DNA of 64,000 nucleotides, taken from VRUE01 sp963814915. GTDB lineage: Bacteria; Actinomycetota; Thermoleophilia; Solirubrobacterales; 70-9. Numbering within the stretch: the first letter of the stretch is position 1; each line of letters begins with the position of its first letter. A program made the translations under genes and the position numbers. The stretch spans positions 67,714 to 131,713 of the forward strand of contig CAWFEI010000014.1 of NCBI GenBank assembly GCA_963814915.1, in the 5' to 3' direction. The notes beneath the pieces are model-generated. The model was not told the origin of the DNA, did not search any database, and was given only the letters and a program-made list of their open reading frames with translations. This document shows positions 8,290-16,988 of the stretch, piece by piece.

Positions 8290-8802
8290 TCAGATGAACC
8301 TTGAGGAGTCGATCCGGCATTCCTTGAAGCCGAAGCTGATCACCGTGTTGTTGGCCTGGTTGTTGTTGCGGTTCAGCTTCACGGCCAGCTTCTGAGCCTT
8401 GAATTTGTGGCCCGACCTGAGCGACTTGCCGATCAGGCGCAGGAAGATTCCCTCGTGCTTCAGGTAGCGGATCCACTTGTTGAGCTTGGCCGAGTCGGCC
8501 GCCGGGCGGGGAACCCTGGCGATCTGCCGGGTCGACCGGTTGAGCACGCCGGAGGCGCGGATGAAGCGCTTCCCGGCCGGCACCAGCTTGCCCTTGTTGA
8601 CCTGGCCTTTGACGCCCTTGAGGATGCGGGAGTTCGCCTTGGTGTTCGCGGCGCAGATCGGCTCGACCTTGACTGCGTATTCGGGCCGGGTGATTTCGGC
8701 TTCGCCTTCCGCCGCCAGCGCGACGGGAACCGCCGCGACCAGCGCTACGACCAACGCCAGACCGAACATCGGCAGCCGCGAGTTCCTTGCTGAGCTTCCC
8801 AC
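8290..8802 (-). CDS. Secreted hypothetical protein
   Basis: A 170-residue protein with a signal peptide (hydrophobic run GLALVVALVAAVPVALAA) and a basic, soluble mature part. Two cysteines, one near the mature N-terminus (EPICAANT) and one near the C-terminus (FKECRI), could pair. The GTG start at 8800-8802 is supported by an AGGAGG ribosome-binding site at 8812-8817. It lies between MMPL transporter 1 and the secreted paralogue on the same strand and is probably in the same transcription unit. No named family recognised. Confidence 0.7.
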   Translation of the reverse strand: MGSSARNSRLPMFGLALVVALVAAVPVALAAEGEAEITRPEYAVKVEPICAANTKANSRILKGVKGQVNKGKLVPAGKRFIRASGVLNRSTRQIARVPRPAADSAKLNKWIRYLKHEGIFLRLIGKSLRSGHKFKAQKLAVKLNRNNNQANNTVISFGFKECRIDSSRFI

Positions 8803-8920
8803 TAGATCAATCCTCCTGTTCGCTCTGGTCGGGCCGGAGGCGACGCAAGGCGCCCAGCCGATCCCCTGTTCTCAACCCCGCGTATCAAAAATACACGAGT
8901 TCCTATGTCTTGCACGACTA

Positions 8921-11900
8921 CTAACCCGCGCGGGAGCCATGAAGATCGATCTCCGGTAGAAATTTCTTCAGCGGCCCGGGCAGCCACCAGACCCGATCGC
9001 CGAGCAGCAGCATCAGGGCCGGCAGCAGCACGATCCGGACGACCGTCGCGTCGAGCAGCACCGCGACCGTGAGGCCGGTGCCGAGCTGGCTGATCGAGGC
9101 GATGTTGGCGCCGGCGAAGGCGACGAAGACGGCCATCATGATCGCCGCCGCTCCGGTGATCACCCCGGCGGTCTTCTGCAGGCCGAAGAGGATCGCCTCC
9201 TCGTTGGAGGCGTTGTTCTCGTAGTGCTCGCGCATCCGCATCAGAAGGAAGACCGCGTAATCGATCGAGAGCCCGAAGATGATCCCGAAGATCCCCACCG
9301 CGCCGATCGCGTCGACGTAGGTGTGGCCGCCCAGCGGCCAGCCCTCGGGAACGTCGAAGAGCAGGGTCAGGACCCCGAAGGCGACTCCGACCGTGATCAG
9401 GTTGAGCATCACCGCGATGCCGGCGAGCAGCACCGCCCGCAGGATCACAACCAGGATCAGGAAGGTGGCGAGGGTGATCACCGCGACCAGGATCGGCACC
9501 CGTTCGGAGATGACATTGGTGAAGTCGATCAATTCGGCGGCGGCCCCGGTGACGCCCGTCGTTGCGCCGGTCCCCGCCGCGAGCCCGTCGGCGTCGCGCT
9601 TGAGGCGCTCGTTGAGCGCCGTCGAGCCTGGCGTGTTGAAGGTGTAGCGGGGAATGACGATCATCTGCGCCGCCTGGCCGTTGTCGAGGTCGACGATCCC
9701 CGATACGCGCTTGCGTTCCCGTTCGGGGGCCCCGTCGAGGCTGGAGAGGACGAAGTAGCCGGAGTTGAAGATGCCGGGTGAGTTGTGCCGCAGCTTGTCG
9801 ACTTTGTGGTTGACCTTGCGGGCGCTGACCGAGACTTCGACGTGGCCTTTGTGCAGTTTGGTCTGCAGGGGCTGCGATTCGTGGAAGCCTTCGGCGAGAC
9901 GTTCTTCCAACGTGTCGGCGCCGCCGCGGAGCTGCCCCAGCCCGTCGACGAGCTGCGAGGCGCCGCCCTGGAGCTTGCCGATTGCGCCGGGGAGTTCGCC
10001 CGTAGCGTTGGCCAGCTTCTCGGCGCCTTTATGGAGTTTCGACGAGCCGTCGACGAGCTTTTCCTGGCCGTCGTGCAGCCGCTCCGCCTGACCGCTCAGC
10101 CGCTGGGCTTCGTTGCGGGCAATCGCCAGCGCTTCGACGAGCCGTTCCGATTCGCGCACCTGCGGCTCTACGCTCGGGTCGCCCGCGGCGCGCTTCTTCA
10201 GTTCGGCGCGCAGCTCGCGCGCCCGTTCGAGCCCGTTCCCCTTGACACTGTTGAGCACGTCTTCGGAGCCGGTCTGCACCGAGTAGGCACCGACCTCGGC
10301 GCTCCGCTGGCCTTCTTCGAGCTTGCCCGAGCCCGCGGCGAGCCGGTCGAGCGCTCCCGCAGCCTTCGCCGCCCCTGAGCCGAGTTTCGCGATGCCGCCT
10401 TCGAGCTGTTCGGCGCCGTCGCCGGCCTGGCCGGTTCCGTTGGCGAGCAGACCGGCCCCGTAGCTGGCCTTGGAAATCCCGGTGCGCACCTGCTTTACGC
10501 CGTTGGCGGCGGCGCCGAGTTTCTTTCCCAACGTCGTCAGTTGTTCGGGGTCGGCTTCGCCGCGCCCGGCGAGCAGGTCGTTGCCCGTCTTCTGCAGCGG
10601 TTTGACCTGCTTGCGGATCTGCCCCGGCCCGATCACCGCCTGCACGCCGGGGTCGGCGGCGATCCGGTGCTGCCAGCGAGTCAGCGCGGTGAGGCTCTGG
10701 CGATCTGTGATCGGGCCGTCGTTGGAGACCGCGACGACGACGAAAGGCGCTTCCCAGCCCGGCCCGATCGAGTCCGCGATCAGTTCGGCTTCCTCGCGGG
10801 CCTGGTTGGAGGAGGGAAGCTGCTTGGCGCTCGGCGGCCCGGTTTTCAGAGCCAGCACGGGAAGCGCCAGGATGAGCACGATCAAACCGATCAGAAGCGT
10901 CGCGACCAACGGCCGGCTGAGCGCGCCCCGCACCAAGGTCATCACTCCTTCGCCCCCGCCCCCGCCCCCGATCCGCCAGCGGTTGACGTTGTGGCCGGTC
11001 ATCACCAGCAGCGCCGGCCCGATCAGGGCAGCGACGAGGACGCTGATCCCGGTGACGACGATCGCCGTGCCGGCCAGTGAGATCAGCAGGTTGCCCGGCA
11101 TCACGAAGAGCGTCACCAGCATCGCCAGGAAGAGGGTCGATCCGGCGAAGACAATCGTCCGGCCGGCGGTTCGCCGGGTCATCCTCGCCGCCTCCCGCGG
11201 CTCGGACCCGGCCGCGAGCTCCTCGCGGAAGCGCGAGACCATGAGCAGGGCGTAATCCACCCCTAGGGCCAGCCCCATCATCGAGCAGACGGTGAGGGCG
11301 AAGCCGTCGATCGGGATCCAGTTCGCGGCGATCGCGAGCACCCCGCGCGAGGTGATCACCGCGATCGCGCCGAAGGCGAGTGGGATCGCCGCCGCGATCG
11401 GCGAGCGGAAGACGAGCAGCAGGACGAGCAGCAGGAAGGGGATCGCGATCAGCTCGGCGACCTCAGTCGAGTGAACCGATTCGTCGATGATCGCCCGCGA
11501 GAGGCTCGCGAAGCCGGTCTCGGCCGAGCGGACCGGCGGTTTGATCTGCTCTTCCAGCGTCCGGTTCAGATAGGGAACGGTGTTCTTGACCGCGTCCTCG
11601 GCGCTGACGTGGAAGTCGACCAGGATCAACGCCTTGCGCGGCCCCGGACGGAGGTTGCCGACACTGCCCTTGTCCCAGGGGGAGACGGTGGAGACGTCGG
11701 GGTCCGTGCGCAGCTTGCGAATCAGAGCCGGGCCCTGGCTGTCGAGCTGCGCGGGGGGGCCCTGCAGCAGGATCGCGAAGGGGGCGGTGTCGCCGAAGTA
11801 GCGGTGGACCAGGTCGCTGGCCTTCCCCGACTCGGTGCCGGGGACGCTGAGCGAGGTCGGGCGGAGCTCGTCCTCGACGCCGCGGCCGACGATCGCGAGC

Positions 11901-12016
11901 ACGGCGATGGCCACGACCGCGACGGCGAGCAGAGCCCGGGGCTTGCGCAGGGCGAGCGGCGTCCGCCCGGCGGACCCGGTGCCGGCGCGATCGCTCTTAT
12001 CTCGACTCCGCCTCAT
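8921..12016 (-). CDS. MMPL/RND family transporter 1
   Basis: A 1031-residue proton-driven transporter of the MmpL type, whose relatives export lipids or drugs across the actinobacterial membrane. Layout: TM1 (~28-46), a first periplasmic domain, TM2-6 (~190-345) with the proton-relay motif GLALGVDYALL, TM7 (~370-390), a very large second extracytoplasmic domain (~395-800), and TM8-12 with GLSIDYAVFLL. The large domain contains many L/G-spaced repeats (A-x-x-L-x-x-G), like the Pip/YhgE repeat region. A close paralogue lies at 20317-23547. The downstream secreted genes may encode partners. Start ATG 12014-12016. Confidence 0.93.
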   Translation of the reverse strand: MRRSRDKSDRAGTGSAGRTPLALRKPRALLAVAVVAIAVLAIVGRGVEDELRPTSLSVPGTESGKASDLVHRYFGDTAPFAILLQGPPAQLDSQGPALIRKLRTDPDVSTVSPWDKGSVGNLRPGPRKALILVDFHVSAEDAVKNTVPYLNRTLEEQIKPPVRSAETGFASLSRAIIDESVHSTEVAELIAIPFLLLVLLLVFRSPIAAAIPLAFGAIAVITSRGVLAIAANWIPIDGFALTVCSMMGLALGVDYALLMVSRFREELAAGSEPREAARMTRRTAGRTIVFAGSTLFLAMLVTLFVMPGNLLISLAGTAIVVTGISVLVAALIGPALLVMTGHNVNRWRIGGGGGGEGVMTLVRGALSRPLVATLLIGLIVLILALPVLALKTGPPSAKQLPSSNQAREEAELIADSIGPGWEAPFVVVAVSNDGPITDRQSLTALTRWQHRIAADPGVQAVIGPGQIRKQVKPLQKTGNDLLAGRGEADPEQLTTLGKKLGAAANGVKQVRTGISKASYGAGLLANGTGQAGDGAEQLEGGIAKLGSGAAKAAGALDRLAAGSGKLEEGQRSAEVGAYSVQTGSEDVLNSVKGNGLERARELRAELKKRAAGDPSVEPQVRESERLVEALAIARNEAQRLSGQAERLHDGQEKLVDGSSKLHKGAEKLANATGELPGAIGKLQGGASQLVDGLGQLRGGADTLEERLAEGFHESQPLQTKLHKGHVEVSVSARKVNHKVDKLRHNSPGIFNSGYFVLSSLDGAPERERKRVSGIVDLDNGQAAQMIVIPRYTFNTPGSTALNERLKRDADGLAAGTGATTGVTGAAAELIDFTNVISERVPILVAVITLATFLILVVILRAVLLAGIAVMLNLITVGVAFGVLTLLFDVPEGWPLGGHTYVDAIGAVGIFGIIFGLSIDYAVFLLMRMREHYENNASNEEAILFGLQKTAGVITGAAAIMMAVFVAFAGANIASISQLGTGLTVAVLLDATVVRIVLLPALMLLLGDRVWWLPGPLKKFLPEIDLHGSRAG

Positions 12017-12243
12017 CGGCGGGCGACGAATCGACAGATCTTTCCCTCTCCCCGTCCCAGGAACACACCGGTCCGCACCGGCATGGAAACACGTTGGGTG
12101 CTTATACCAGCCCGCCTGGCCGAGGCCTCTGGATCGTTAACGCCCCGTACACAAAACTCTACCTCGGGAAGCGGGCGCCGGAACCCTCGACTCCGTCTCG
12201 CGCCCGAGGCAATAAACTGCGCGACCCTGTCGACTGGTGAAGA
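12017..12243. promoter_or_regulatory. Divergent intergenic region between MMPL 1 and the qcr operon
   Basis: A 227-bp gap between divergently read genes that must hold promoters for both the MMPL/secreted-protein unit and the respiratory operon. The right part is noticeably richer in A/T (for example around 12130-12165 and the AATAAA at 12211-12216) than the flanking coding DNA. I cannot assign -35/-10 boxes with confidence. Confidence 0.35.
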
Positions 12244-12924
12244 TTGGCTGACGAGGCAAACAAGCGAAACGGGGCCGAAGAAACGAGCCCGGCGGAGCGG
12301 GCTAAGCCCGCGCCTCCCGGCTACTTCGAGGGCGAGTCGATGACCCGCCGCCGCGCCTTCACGGTCGCGGCCCAGGGGCTCGGTGGCATCGCCGGCGCGG
12401 CGATCGTCCTGCCCGCGGTCGGCTTCGCCGTGGCGCCGATCTTCCACCGCGGCAAAGAGCGCTGGGAGGCGGTGGGCCCGGTCGGCGATTTCGTCGAGGA
12501 CACCTACCGCCAGGTCGTCTTCACCGAAACCGTGGGGATCGGCGACGCCGGCAAGGTGACCGCCTACGTGCGCAAGAGCTCGAAGCAGCTCGGCGAAAAG
12601 CCGGGCGAGCTCGTCGCCGTCTCCAACCGCTGCGCCCACCTCGGCTGCCCGGTGCGCTTCGTCGAGGCGGCGGGCAACTTCATCTGCCCCTGCCACGGCG
12701 GCGTCTACGACTTCCAGGGCAAACGCATCGGCGGCCCGCCGGTGCGCCCGCTCGATCAATTCCAGACCCGCATCCGCAACGGCCAGGTGGAGCTCGGCCC
12801 GCGCTACAGCGTCACCTCGCAGCTCGAACCGGTCCGCGCCCGCGACCCCGGCGAGTTCACCGGCGGGGTCTGGGAATATCTCTACCCGCCGCGGCCTTCC
12901 ACCTTCCCCCCGCCGAGCGGGTGA
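12244..12924 (+). CDS. qcrA: Rieske [2Fe-2S] subunit of menaquinol:cytochrome c reductase
   Basis: A 226-residue Rieske protein that carries electrons from quinol to cytochrome c in the bc complex. Cluster ligands are visible in CAHLGC and CPCHGG. An N-terminal MTRRRAF motif followed by a hydrophobic segment is a Tat-type signal anchor, fitting the tat genes 4 kb downstream. Start codon TTG 12244. First gene of a qcrA-qcrB-qcrC run (7 bp, then a 4-nt overlap) that matches the Bacillus arrangement. Confidence 0.93.
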   Translation: MADEANKRNGAEETSPAERAKPAPPGYFEGESMTRRRAFTVAAQGLGGIAGAAIVLPAVGFAVAPIFHRGKERWEAVGPVGDFVEDTYRQVVFTETVGIGDAGKVTAYVRKSSKQLGEKPGELVAVSNRCAHLGCPVRFVEAAGNFICPCHGGVYDFQGKRIGGPPVRPLDQFQTRIRNGQVELGPRYSVTSQLEPVRARDPGEFTGGVWEYLYPPRPSTFPPPSG

Positions 12925-12931
12925 TCTTTAG

Positions 12932-13828
12932 ATGAATCTCGACTCTCTGATTCCAGCCCCATTGCGCAAACCGGCCAAGCCGGGCGAGGGCAACGGGTCC
13001 AAGGGCGCGGCGCCGGCCGACCTCAAGACCGCCCCGCCCGAGCGTCCTTCCGACGCCCAGCGGCTCGGCGACAAGGCCAAAGACGCGCCCGCGGACGTTC
13101 TCGCCTGGGTCGACCAGCGGACCGCGGCGACCGGCTTCCTCACCGGGATGCTCTTCCGCAAGGTCCCGAAGGGGACCAACTGGTTCTACACGCTCGGCTC
13201 GGCGACCCTCTTCGCCTTCATCGTGCAGGCCACGACGGGGGTCTTCCTGGCGATGTTCTACACGCCGTCGACCACCCAGGCCTACGCCTCGATCGCCCAC
13301 ATCAACAACGACGTCTTCCTCGGCGCCTTCGTGCACGGCATGCACAAGTGGGGCTCGAGCGTGATGGTGATCCTGATCTTCCTGCACATGGGCCGCACCT
13401 TCTTCTTCGGCGCGTACAAGTACCCGCGTGAGCTCAACTGGGTGATCGGCGTCGTCCTCCTGATCCTGACGATGACGATGGCCTTCACCGGCTACCTGCT
13501 GCCCTTCGACCAGCGCTCCTTCTGGGCCTCGGTGGTCGGCATCAACATCAACGGCACCGGGCCCGTGGTCGGCCCGTACCTGAGCGACTTCCTGCGCGCC
13601 GGGCCGGAGCTGGGCGCGACGACGCTCTCGCGCTTCTACGCGATCCACATGCTGCTCGTCCCGGGCGCGATCATCGCCCTGATCGGCGCGCACATGTACC
13701 TCGTCGTCAAGCTCGGCACGACCGCGCCGCCCTGGCTGCGCGCCGAGAAGCCGAAGAACGCCTCCCCGGTGGCGCCGCTGCAGGGCGGCGCCGAGGGCAA
13801 CGGAAACGGCGCGGAGCCGACCCGATGA
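12932..13828 (+). CDS. qcrB: Cytochrome b (N-terminal, b6-type) subunit of bc complex
   Basis: A 298-residue membrane protein with four main helices. Paired heme-ligand histidines are seen in VHGMHKWGSSVM / FLHMGRTFFFG and in YAIHMLLVPG / GAHMYLVV. The split form, with subunit-IV sequence encoded by the next gene, is the cytochrome b6 type. A ~75-residue soluble N-terminal extension rich in Pro, Ala and Lys precedes the conserved core. It overlaps the next gene by 4 nt (ATGA). Confidence 0.93.
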   Translation: MNLDSLIPAPLRKPAKPGEGNGSKGAAPADLKTAPPERPSDAQRLGDKAKDAPADVLAWVDQRTAATGFLTGMLFRKVPKGTNWFYTLGSATLFAFIVQATTGVFLAMFYTPSTTQAYASIAHINNDVFLGAFVHGMHKWGSSVMVILIFLHMGRTFFFGAYKYPRELNWVIGVVLLILTMTMAFTGYLLPFDQRSFWASVVGININGTGPVVGPYLSDFLRAGPELGATTLSRFYAIHMLLVPGAIIALIGAHMYLVVKLGTTAPPWLRAEKPKNASPVAPLQGGAEGNGNGAEPTR

Positions 13829-14526
13829 AGCCAGCCGACAAGCAGGCATACCTCGAGGAGTACGAGCTGCTGAAGAAGAAGGGCAAGCCCTTCTTCCCCT
13901 ACGCGGTGATGAAGGACTCGGCGATGGCGCTGCTGGTGGTCGGCGTGATCATCGCGATGTCGGTCATCCTCGGCGCCGAGCAGGGGCCGAAGGCCGACCC
14001 GACGACGACAACCTACGTGCCGCGCCCCGAGTGGTACTTCTTCTTCCTCTTCGAGCTCCTGCGTGTGATCAAACCGCCGGAGCTGGTCCCGATCGCGACG
14101 ATCGGAATCCCGACGATCTGCATGGTCCTTCTGTTGCTCCTGCCCTTCTACGACAGGGGCGCGGAGCGCAACCCCGCCCGGCGGCCGATAGCGACCACGG
14201 CGGGGGTGCTGACGATCGTCGCGATGGCCTATCTCACCTTCCTCGGCGCCACCGGCGGCTCGCCCACCGAGATTGACATGGAAGTCGCGCCGCGCTACGA
14301 GGCCGGCAAGGAGGTGGTCGCGGGCTCCGGCTGCCTCGCCTGCCACAAGCTCGGCGAGAACGGCAACAACGGGCCTGGGCCCGAATTGACGCACATCGCG
14401 CAGCGCATACCGCGGGCGGCGATCATCCGCTCGGTGCAGATCGGCCCGGGTATCATGCCCTCCTTCCGAGACCTGCCGCCGAAGAAGCTCAACGAGCTCG
14501 CGGACTTCTTGTCCTCGCTCGATTGA
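13825..14526 (+). CDS. qcrC: Cytochrome b C-terminal half fused to cytochrome c domain
   Basis: A 233-residue fusion. Residues ~25-140 form a subunit-IV-like part with three helices and the quinol-site PEWY motif (PRPEWYFFFLFELLR). Residues ~155-233 form a c-type cytochrome domain with one heme attachment site, CLACH, and a distal methionine in IMPSF. This is the b/c fusion known from Bacillus menaquinol:cytochrome c reductase, rather than the diheme QcrC plus long QcrB of mycobacteria. Heme c attachment implies a cytochrome c maturation system elsewhere. Confidence 0.93.
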   Translation: MKPADKQAYLEEYELLKKKGKPFFPYAVMKDSAMALLVVGVIIAMSVILGAEQGPKADPTTTTYVPRPEWYFFFLFELLRVIKPPELVPIATIGIPTICMVLLLLLPFYDRGAERNPARRPIATTAGVLTIVAMAYLTFLGATGGSPTEIDMEVAPRYEAGKEVVAGSGCLACHKLGENGNNGPGPELTHIAQRIPRAAIIRSVQIGPGIMPSFRDLPPKKLNELADFLSSLD

Positions 14527-14548
14527 GCCGAGTGCGAGACTGGGCTTG

Positions 14549-15283
14549 ATGACGGATACCGCGCAGCCTTCGCGCGAATCAGCTCAATTCTCTGAGCAGG
14601 TTCAAAGCATGTTCGATCGAATTGCTGGGCGATATGACCTTTTAAATTCCCTGATGACCGCTGGTCTCCATCATTCATGGAGGGAGCGAGCCGTCGACAG
14701 GGCTGAAATCTCGGCCGGAGACTCCGTTCTCGATGTCTGCTGTGGGACCGGGGATTTGAGCTTTGAGCTTGCAGATAGGGTTTTGTCGGGTGGCAACGTT
14801 GTCGGGTGCGATTTCTCGGAGCCCATGTTGGATCTGGCTCGGGAAAAGGCCGAGGATCGTGCGAGCCCGGTGCGTTTCGAGTGGGCGGATGCATTGCAGC
14901 TGCCCTATGACGATGGTCGCTTCGATGCAGTGACGGTTGGCTTCGGCGTGCGCAATTTCGCCGATCGCGACAAAGGCCTACGGGAGATGGCGCGGGTGCT
15001 GAAGCCGGGCGGACGGCTGGTCATTCTCGAGTTCACCGAGCCGCAGCGGCCACCGTTCTCAACCTTCTATTCGTTGTGGTTCGATCGGATCGTGCCTGTC
15101 CTGGGTCGCCTCACCCCCAACCCTGACGCCTACTCATACCTTGCGGATTCGGTCCACAGGTTTCCCGATCCACCGGGCCTGGCGGCGAAGATGGATGCCG
15201 CAGGATTCGAAGGAATCCGTTGGTTGCTGACGGCCGGTGGAATCTTGGCGATCCACAGCGGCGTCGCCGGCGCCGGCGAGTGA
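14549..15283 (+). CDS. menG: Demethylmenaquinone methyltransferase
   Basis: A class I SAM-dependent methyltransferase (244 residues) of the UbiE/MenG family, catalysing the last step of menaquinone synthesis. Motif I is VLDVCCGTGDLS, and the family signature FDAVTVGFGVRNF is present, followed by MARVLKPGGRLVILEF. ATG 14549 is preferred to the in-frame TTG 3 bp upstream. The first ~350 bp use many A/T-ending codons, unlike the neighbours. The next gene (polyprenyl diphosphate synthase) overlaps its stop codon, so head-group and side-chain steps are coupled. Confidence 0.93.
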   Translation: MTDTAQPSRESAQFSEQVQSMFDRIAGRYDLLNSLMTAGLHHSWRERAVDRAEISAGDSVLDVCCGTGDLSFELADRVLSGGNVVGCDFSEPMLDLAREKAEDRASPVRFEWADALQLPYDDGRFDAVTVGFGVRNFADRDKGLREMARVLKPGGRLVILEFTEPQRPPFSTFYSLWFDRIVPVLGRLTPNPDAYSYLADSVHRFPDPPGLAAKMDAAGFEGIRWLLTAGGILAIHSGVAGAGE

Positions 15284-16245
15284 CCCGTCACTCCGCTGTA
15301 CCGCCGCCGGTAACCGCGGTCCTCGACGCCTCCAGCCGTTGGCTGCCCGCCCAGCTCGGCAGGGTTGAGGAGCTGTTGCGCGAGCAGAGCCGCGGCTACG
15401 GCCCGGCGCTGGCCGGGGATGCGGCGATGACCCTGGAGGCGGGCGGCAAGCGCCTGCGACCGATGCTGGTCCTGCTCTGCGCGGGCGAGAACGGCGGCGA
15501 GCCGGCGGTTCGCGCAGCGACGGCGATCGAGCTCGTCCACATGGCCACGCTCGTCCACGACGACGTGCTCGACGACGCGCCACTGCGCCGTGGCAAGCCC
15601 ACGGTCGCCGCCACATCCGGGCGCGCCCGCGCCACCGCCACCGGTGACCTGCTCTTCTCGCGCGCCTTCGCGCTGCTCGCCGCCGCGGGCGACCTGCGCT
15701 CGGTCGAGCTGCTCTCCTCCGCCTCGGTCGCCCTTGCCCGCGGCGAGCTCGCCCAGCGCCATGACGCCTACGACACCTCGATCGGCGAGGCCCGCTATCT
15801 GGAGCGCTGCCGGTTGAAGACCGCGGCGCTCTTCGAGTGCGCCTGTCTGCTGGGCACGGACGCGGTGCCGCTGGGCGAGTTCGGCGCCTCGATCGGGCTC
15901 GCCTTCCAGTTGCTCGACGACGTTCTCGATGTCTCCGGCCCACCCGAGCGGACCGGCAAGGCGCGCGGGACAGACCTGCTCGACGGCACGGTCACGCTAC
16001 CGCTGATCCTCGCCGCCGAGCGCGACCCGGAGATCCGCGCCGCCGACCTGCGGGCCCTCGACGCCGCCACCGCCGAGCGGCTCTGCGAAAGGATCGAGGC
16101 GACGGGCGCCCTGCGCGAGGTCCGCTCGCGCGCTCTGGAGCTCGTCGCCGAGGGCAAGCGCCATCTGGGCACGGCCGGGTTCGACGCCGAACGCCGCAAG
16201 CTCTTCGACCTCGTCGCCGACGGAGTCGTCCAGCGCTACAGCTGA
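15280..16245 (+). CDS. Polyprenyl diphosphate synthase (menaquinone side chain)
   Basis: A 321-residue trans-isoprenyl diphosphate synthase. The first Asp-rich motif is DDVLDD (~residue 90), the substrate-binding GGKRLRP precedes it, and the second motif is LLDDVLD. GTG 15280 overlaps the menG stop (GTGA), making this the natural start; the frame is open 60 nt further but inside menG. Neighbouring menG and the quinol-oxidising bc complex suggest it makes the menaquinone tail. Chain length (C35-C45) cannot be set from sequence alone. Confidence 0.9.
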   Translation: MTRHSAVPPPVTAVLDASSRWLPAQLGRVEELLREQSRGYGPALAGDAAMTLEAGGKRLRPMLVLLCAGENGGEPAVRAATAIELVHMATLVHDDVLDDAPLRRGKPTVAATSGRARATATGDLLFSRAFALLAAAGDLRSVELLSSASVALARGELAQRHDAYDTSIGEARYLERCRLKTAALFECACLLGTDAVPLGEFGASIGLAFQLLDDVLDVSGPPERTGKARGTDLLDGTVTLPLILAAERDPEIRAADLRALDAATAERLCERIEATGALREVRSRALELVAEGKRHLGTAGFDAERRKLFDLVADGVVQRYS

Positions 16246-16577
16246 TAGCCGAAGTCGTCGGCGGTGATCAGGTCGGCGGCCAGCGCCGTCGAGAAGGCCT
16301 CGACAACTTCCGCCATCGTCTCCCGTTCGAGCTCCTGCAGCTCAATGGCAAGCGCCTCCGCGCCATCGTCGAGCGCCTCGTCGAAGGCATCGATCTCGCC
16401 TTCGCCGTGAATGCCGTCGCAGCGCCACTCGCACTCCGGGCAGCGGCGCCACAGATGCCAGTGGCCGCGCTTCGCCGTCTGCTCCCAGCGGGTCGGCTGA
16501 ACCAGCGTTGAGGCGCACATGGGGCAGACGTGAAGTCCGCTGTCACCCTTCGTCCTTGTGCGGCTCGCGTTGTCCAT
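16236..16577 (-). CDS. Small zinc-ribbon hypothetical protein
   Basis: A 113-residue protein with two CxxC knuckles (CPMC near residue 19 and CPEC near residue 48), consistent with a zinc ribbon, followed by an acidic helical C-terminal half. The ATG at 16575-16577 is chosen over an in-frame GTG 18 nt upstream. The 3' end overlaps the convergent polyprenyl synthase gene by 10 bp. Function unknown; resemblance is only to generic zinc-ribbon proteins. Confidence 0.6.
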   Translation of the reverse strand: MDNASRTRTKGDSGLHVCPMCASTLVQPTRWEQTAKRGHWHLWRRCPECEWRCDGIHGEGEIDAFDEALDDGAEALAIELQELERETMAEVVEAFSTALAADLITADDFGYQL

Positions 16578-16715
16578 GCTCTGACTATCGAACACGCGAG
16601 ACGGTGTCTATATCCGGTGTTTCCCGCGCCGATCGAAGAAAAACCCAGAACCGGGTAGGCGAGGAGCTGAATTCGACATGATCCGATCGACGTCGACGGT
16701 CGTTACCATGGGTCG

Positions 16716-16976
16716 ATGCTAGGAAACGTCGGCCCCCTCGAGATAATCGTCGTCCTGATCATCGCCCTCGTGGTCTTCGGGCCAAAACGGCTCCCCGAGC
16801 TCGGCCGCTCGCTCGGCAAGGGCATCCGTGAGTTCAAAGGCTCCGTCACGGGCGAAAACGACGACGACGACGACGAGCCCCGCCGCCCGCAGGGGATCGC
16901 AGCCGGGCCGAGCGAGGCGGCCGGCAGCGACGACGTCGCTTCGCGCGAGGAGCCGGTCTCCCAGAAACGGCCTTAG
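16716..16976 (+). CDS. tatA: Sec-independent translocase subunit TatA
   Basis: An 86-residue protein with a short N-terminal helix (GPLEIIVVLIIALVVFGPKR), the Phe-Gly-Pro hinge and the amphipathic helix LPELGRSLGKGIREFK, followed by an acidic tail starting at five consecutive Asp. This is a typical TatA/E layout. tatC follows after 12 bp. Likely clients include the Rieske protein upstream, which carries a twin-arginine motif. Confidence 0.93.
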   Translation: MLGNVGPLEIIVVLIIALVVFGPKRLPELGRSLGKGIREFKGSVTGENDDDDDEPRRPQGIAAGPSEAAGSDDVASREEPVSQKRP

Positions 16977-16988
16977 GGCCGGGCCGGC

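Noticed and set aside
9224..10378. Plus-strand frames opposite MMPL transporter 1
   Set aside because: Shadow frames of a conserved transporter; no ribosome-binding sites or motifs.
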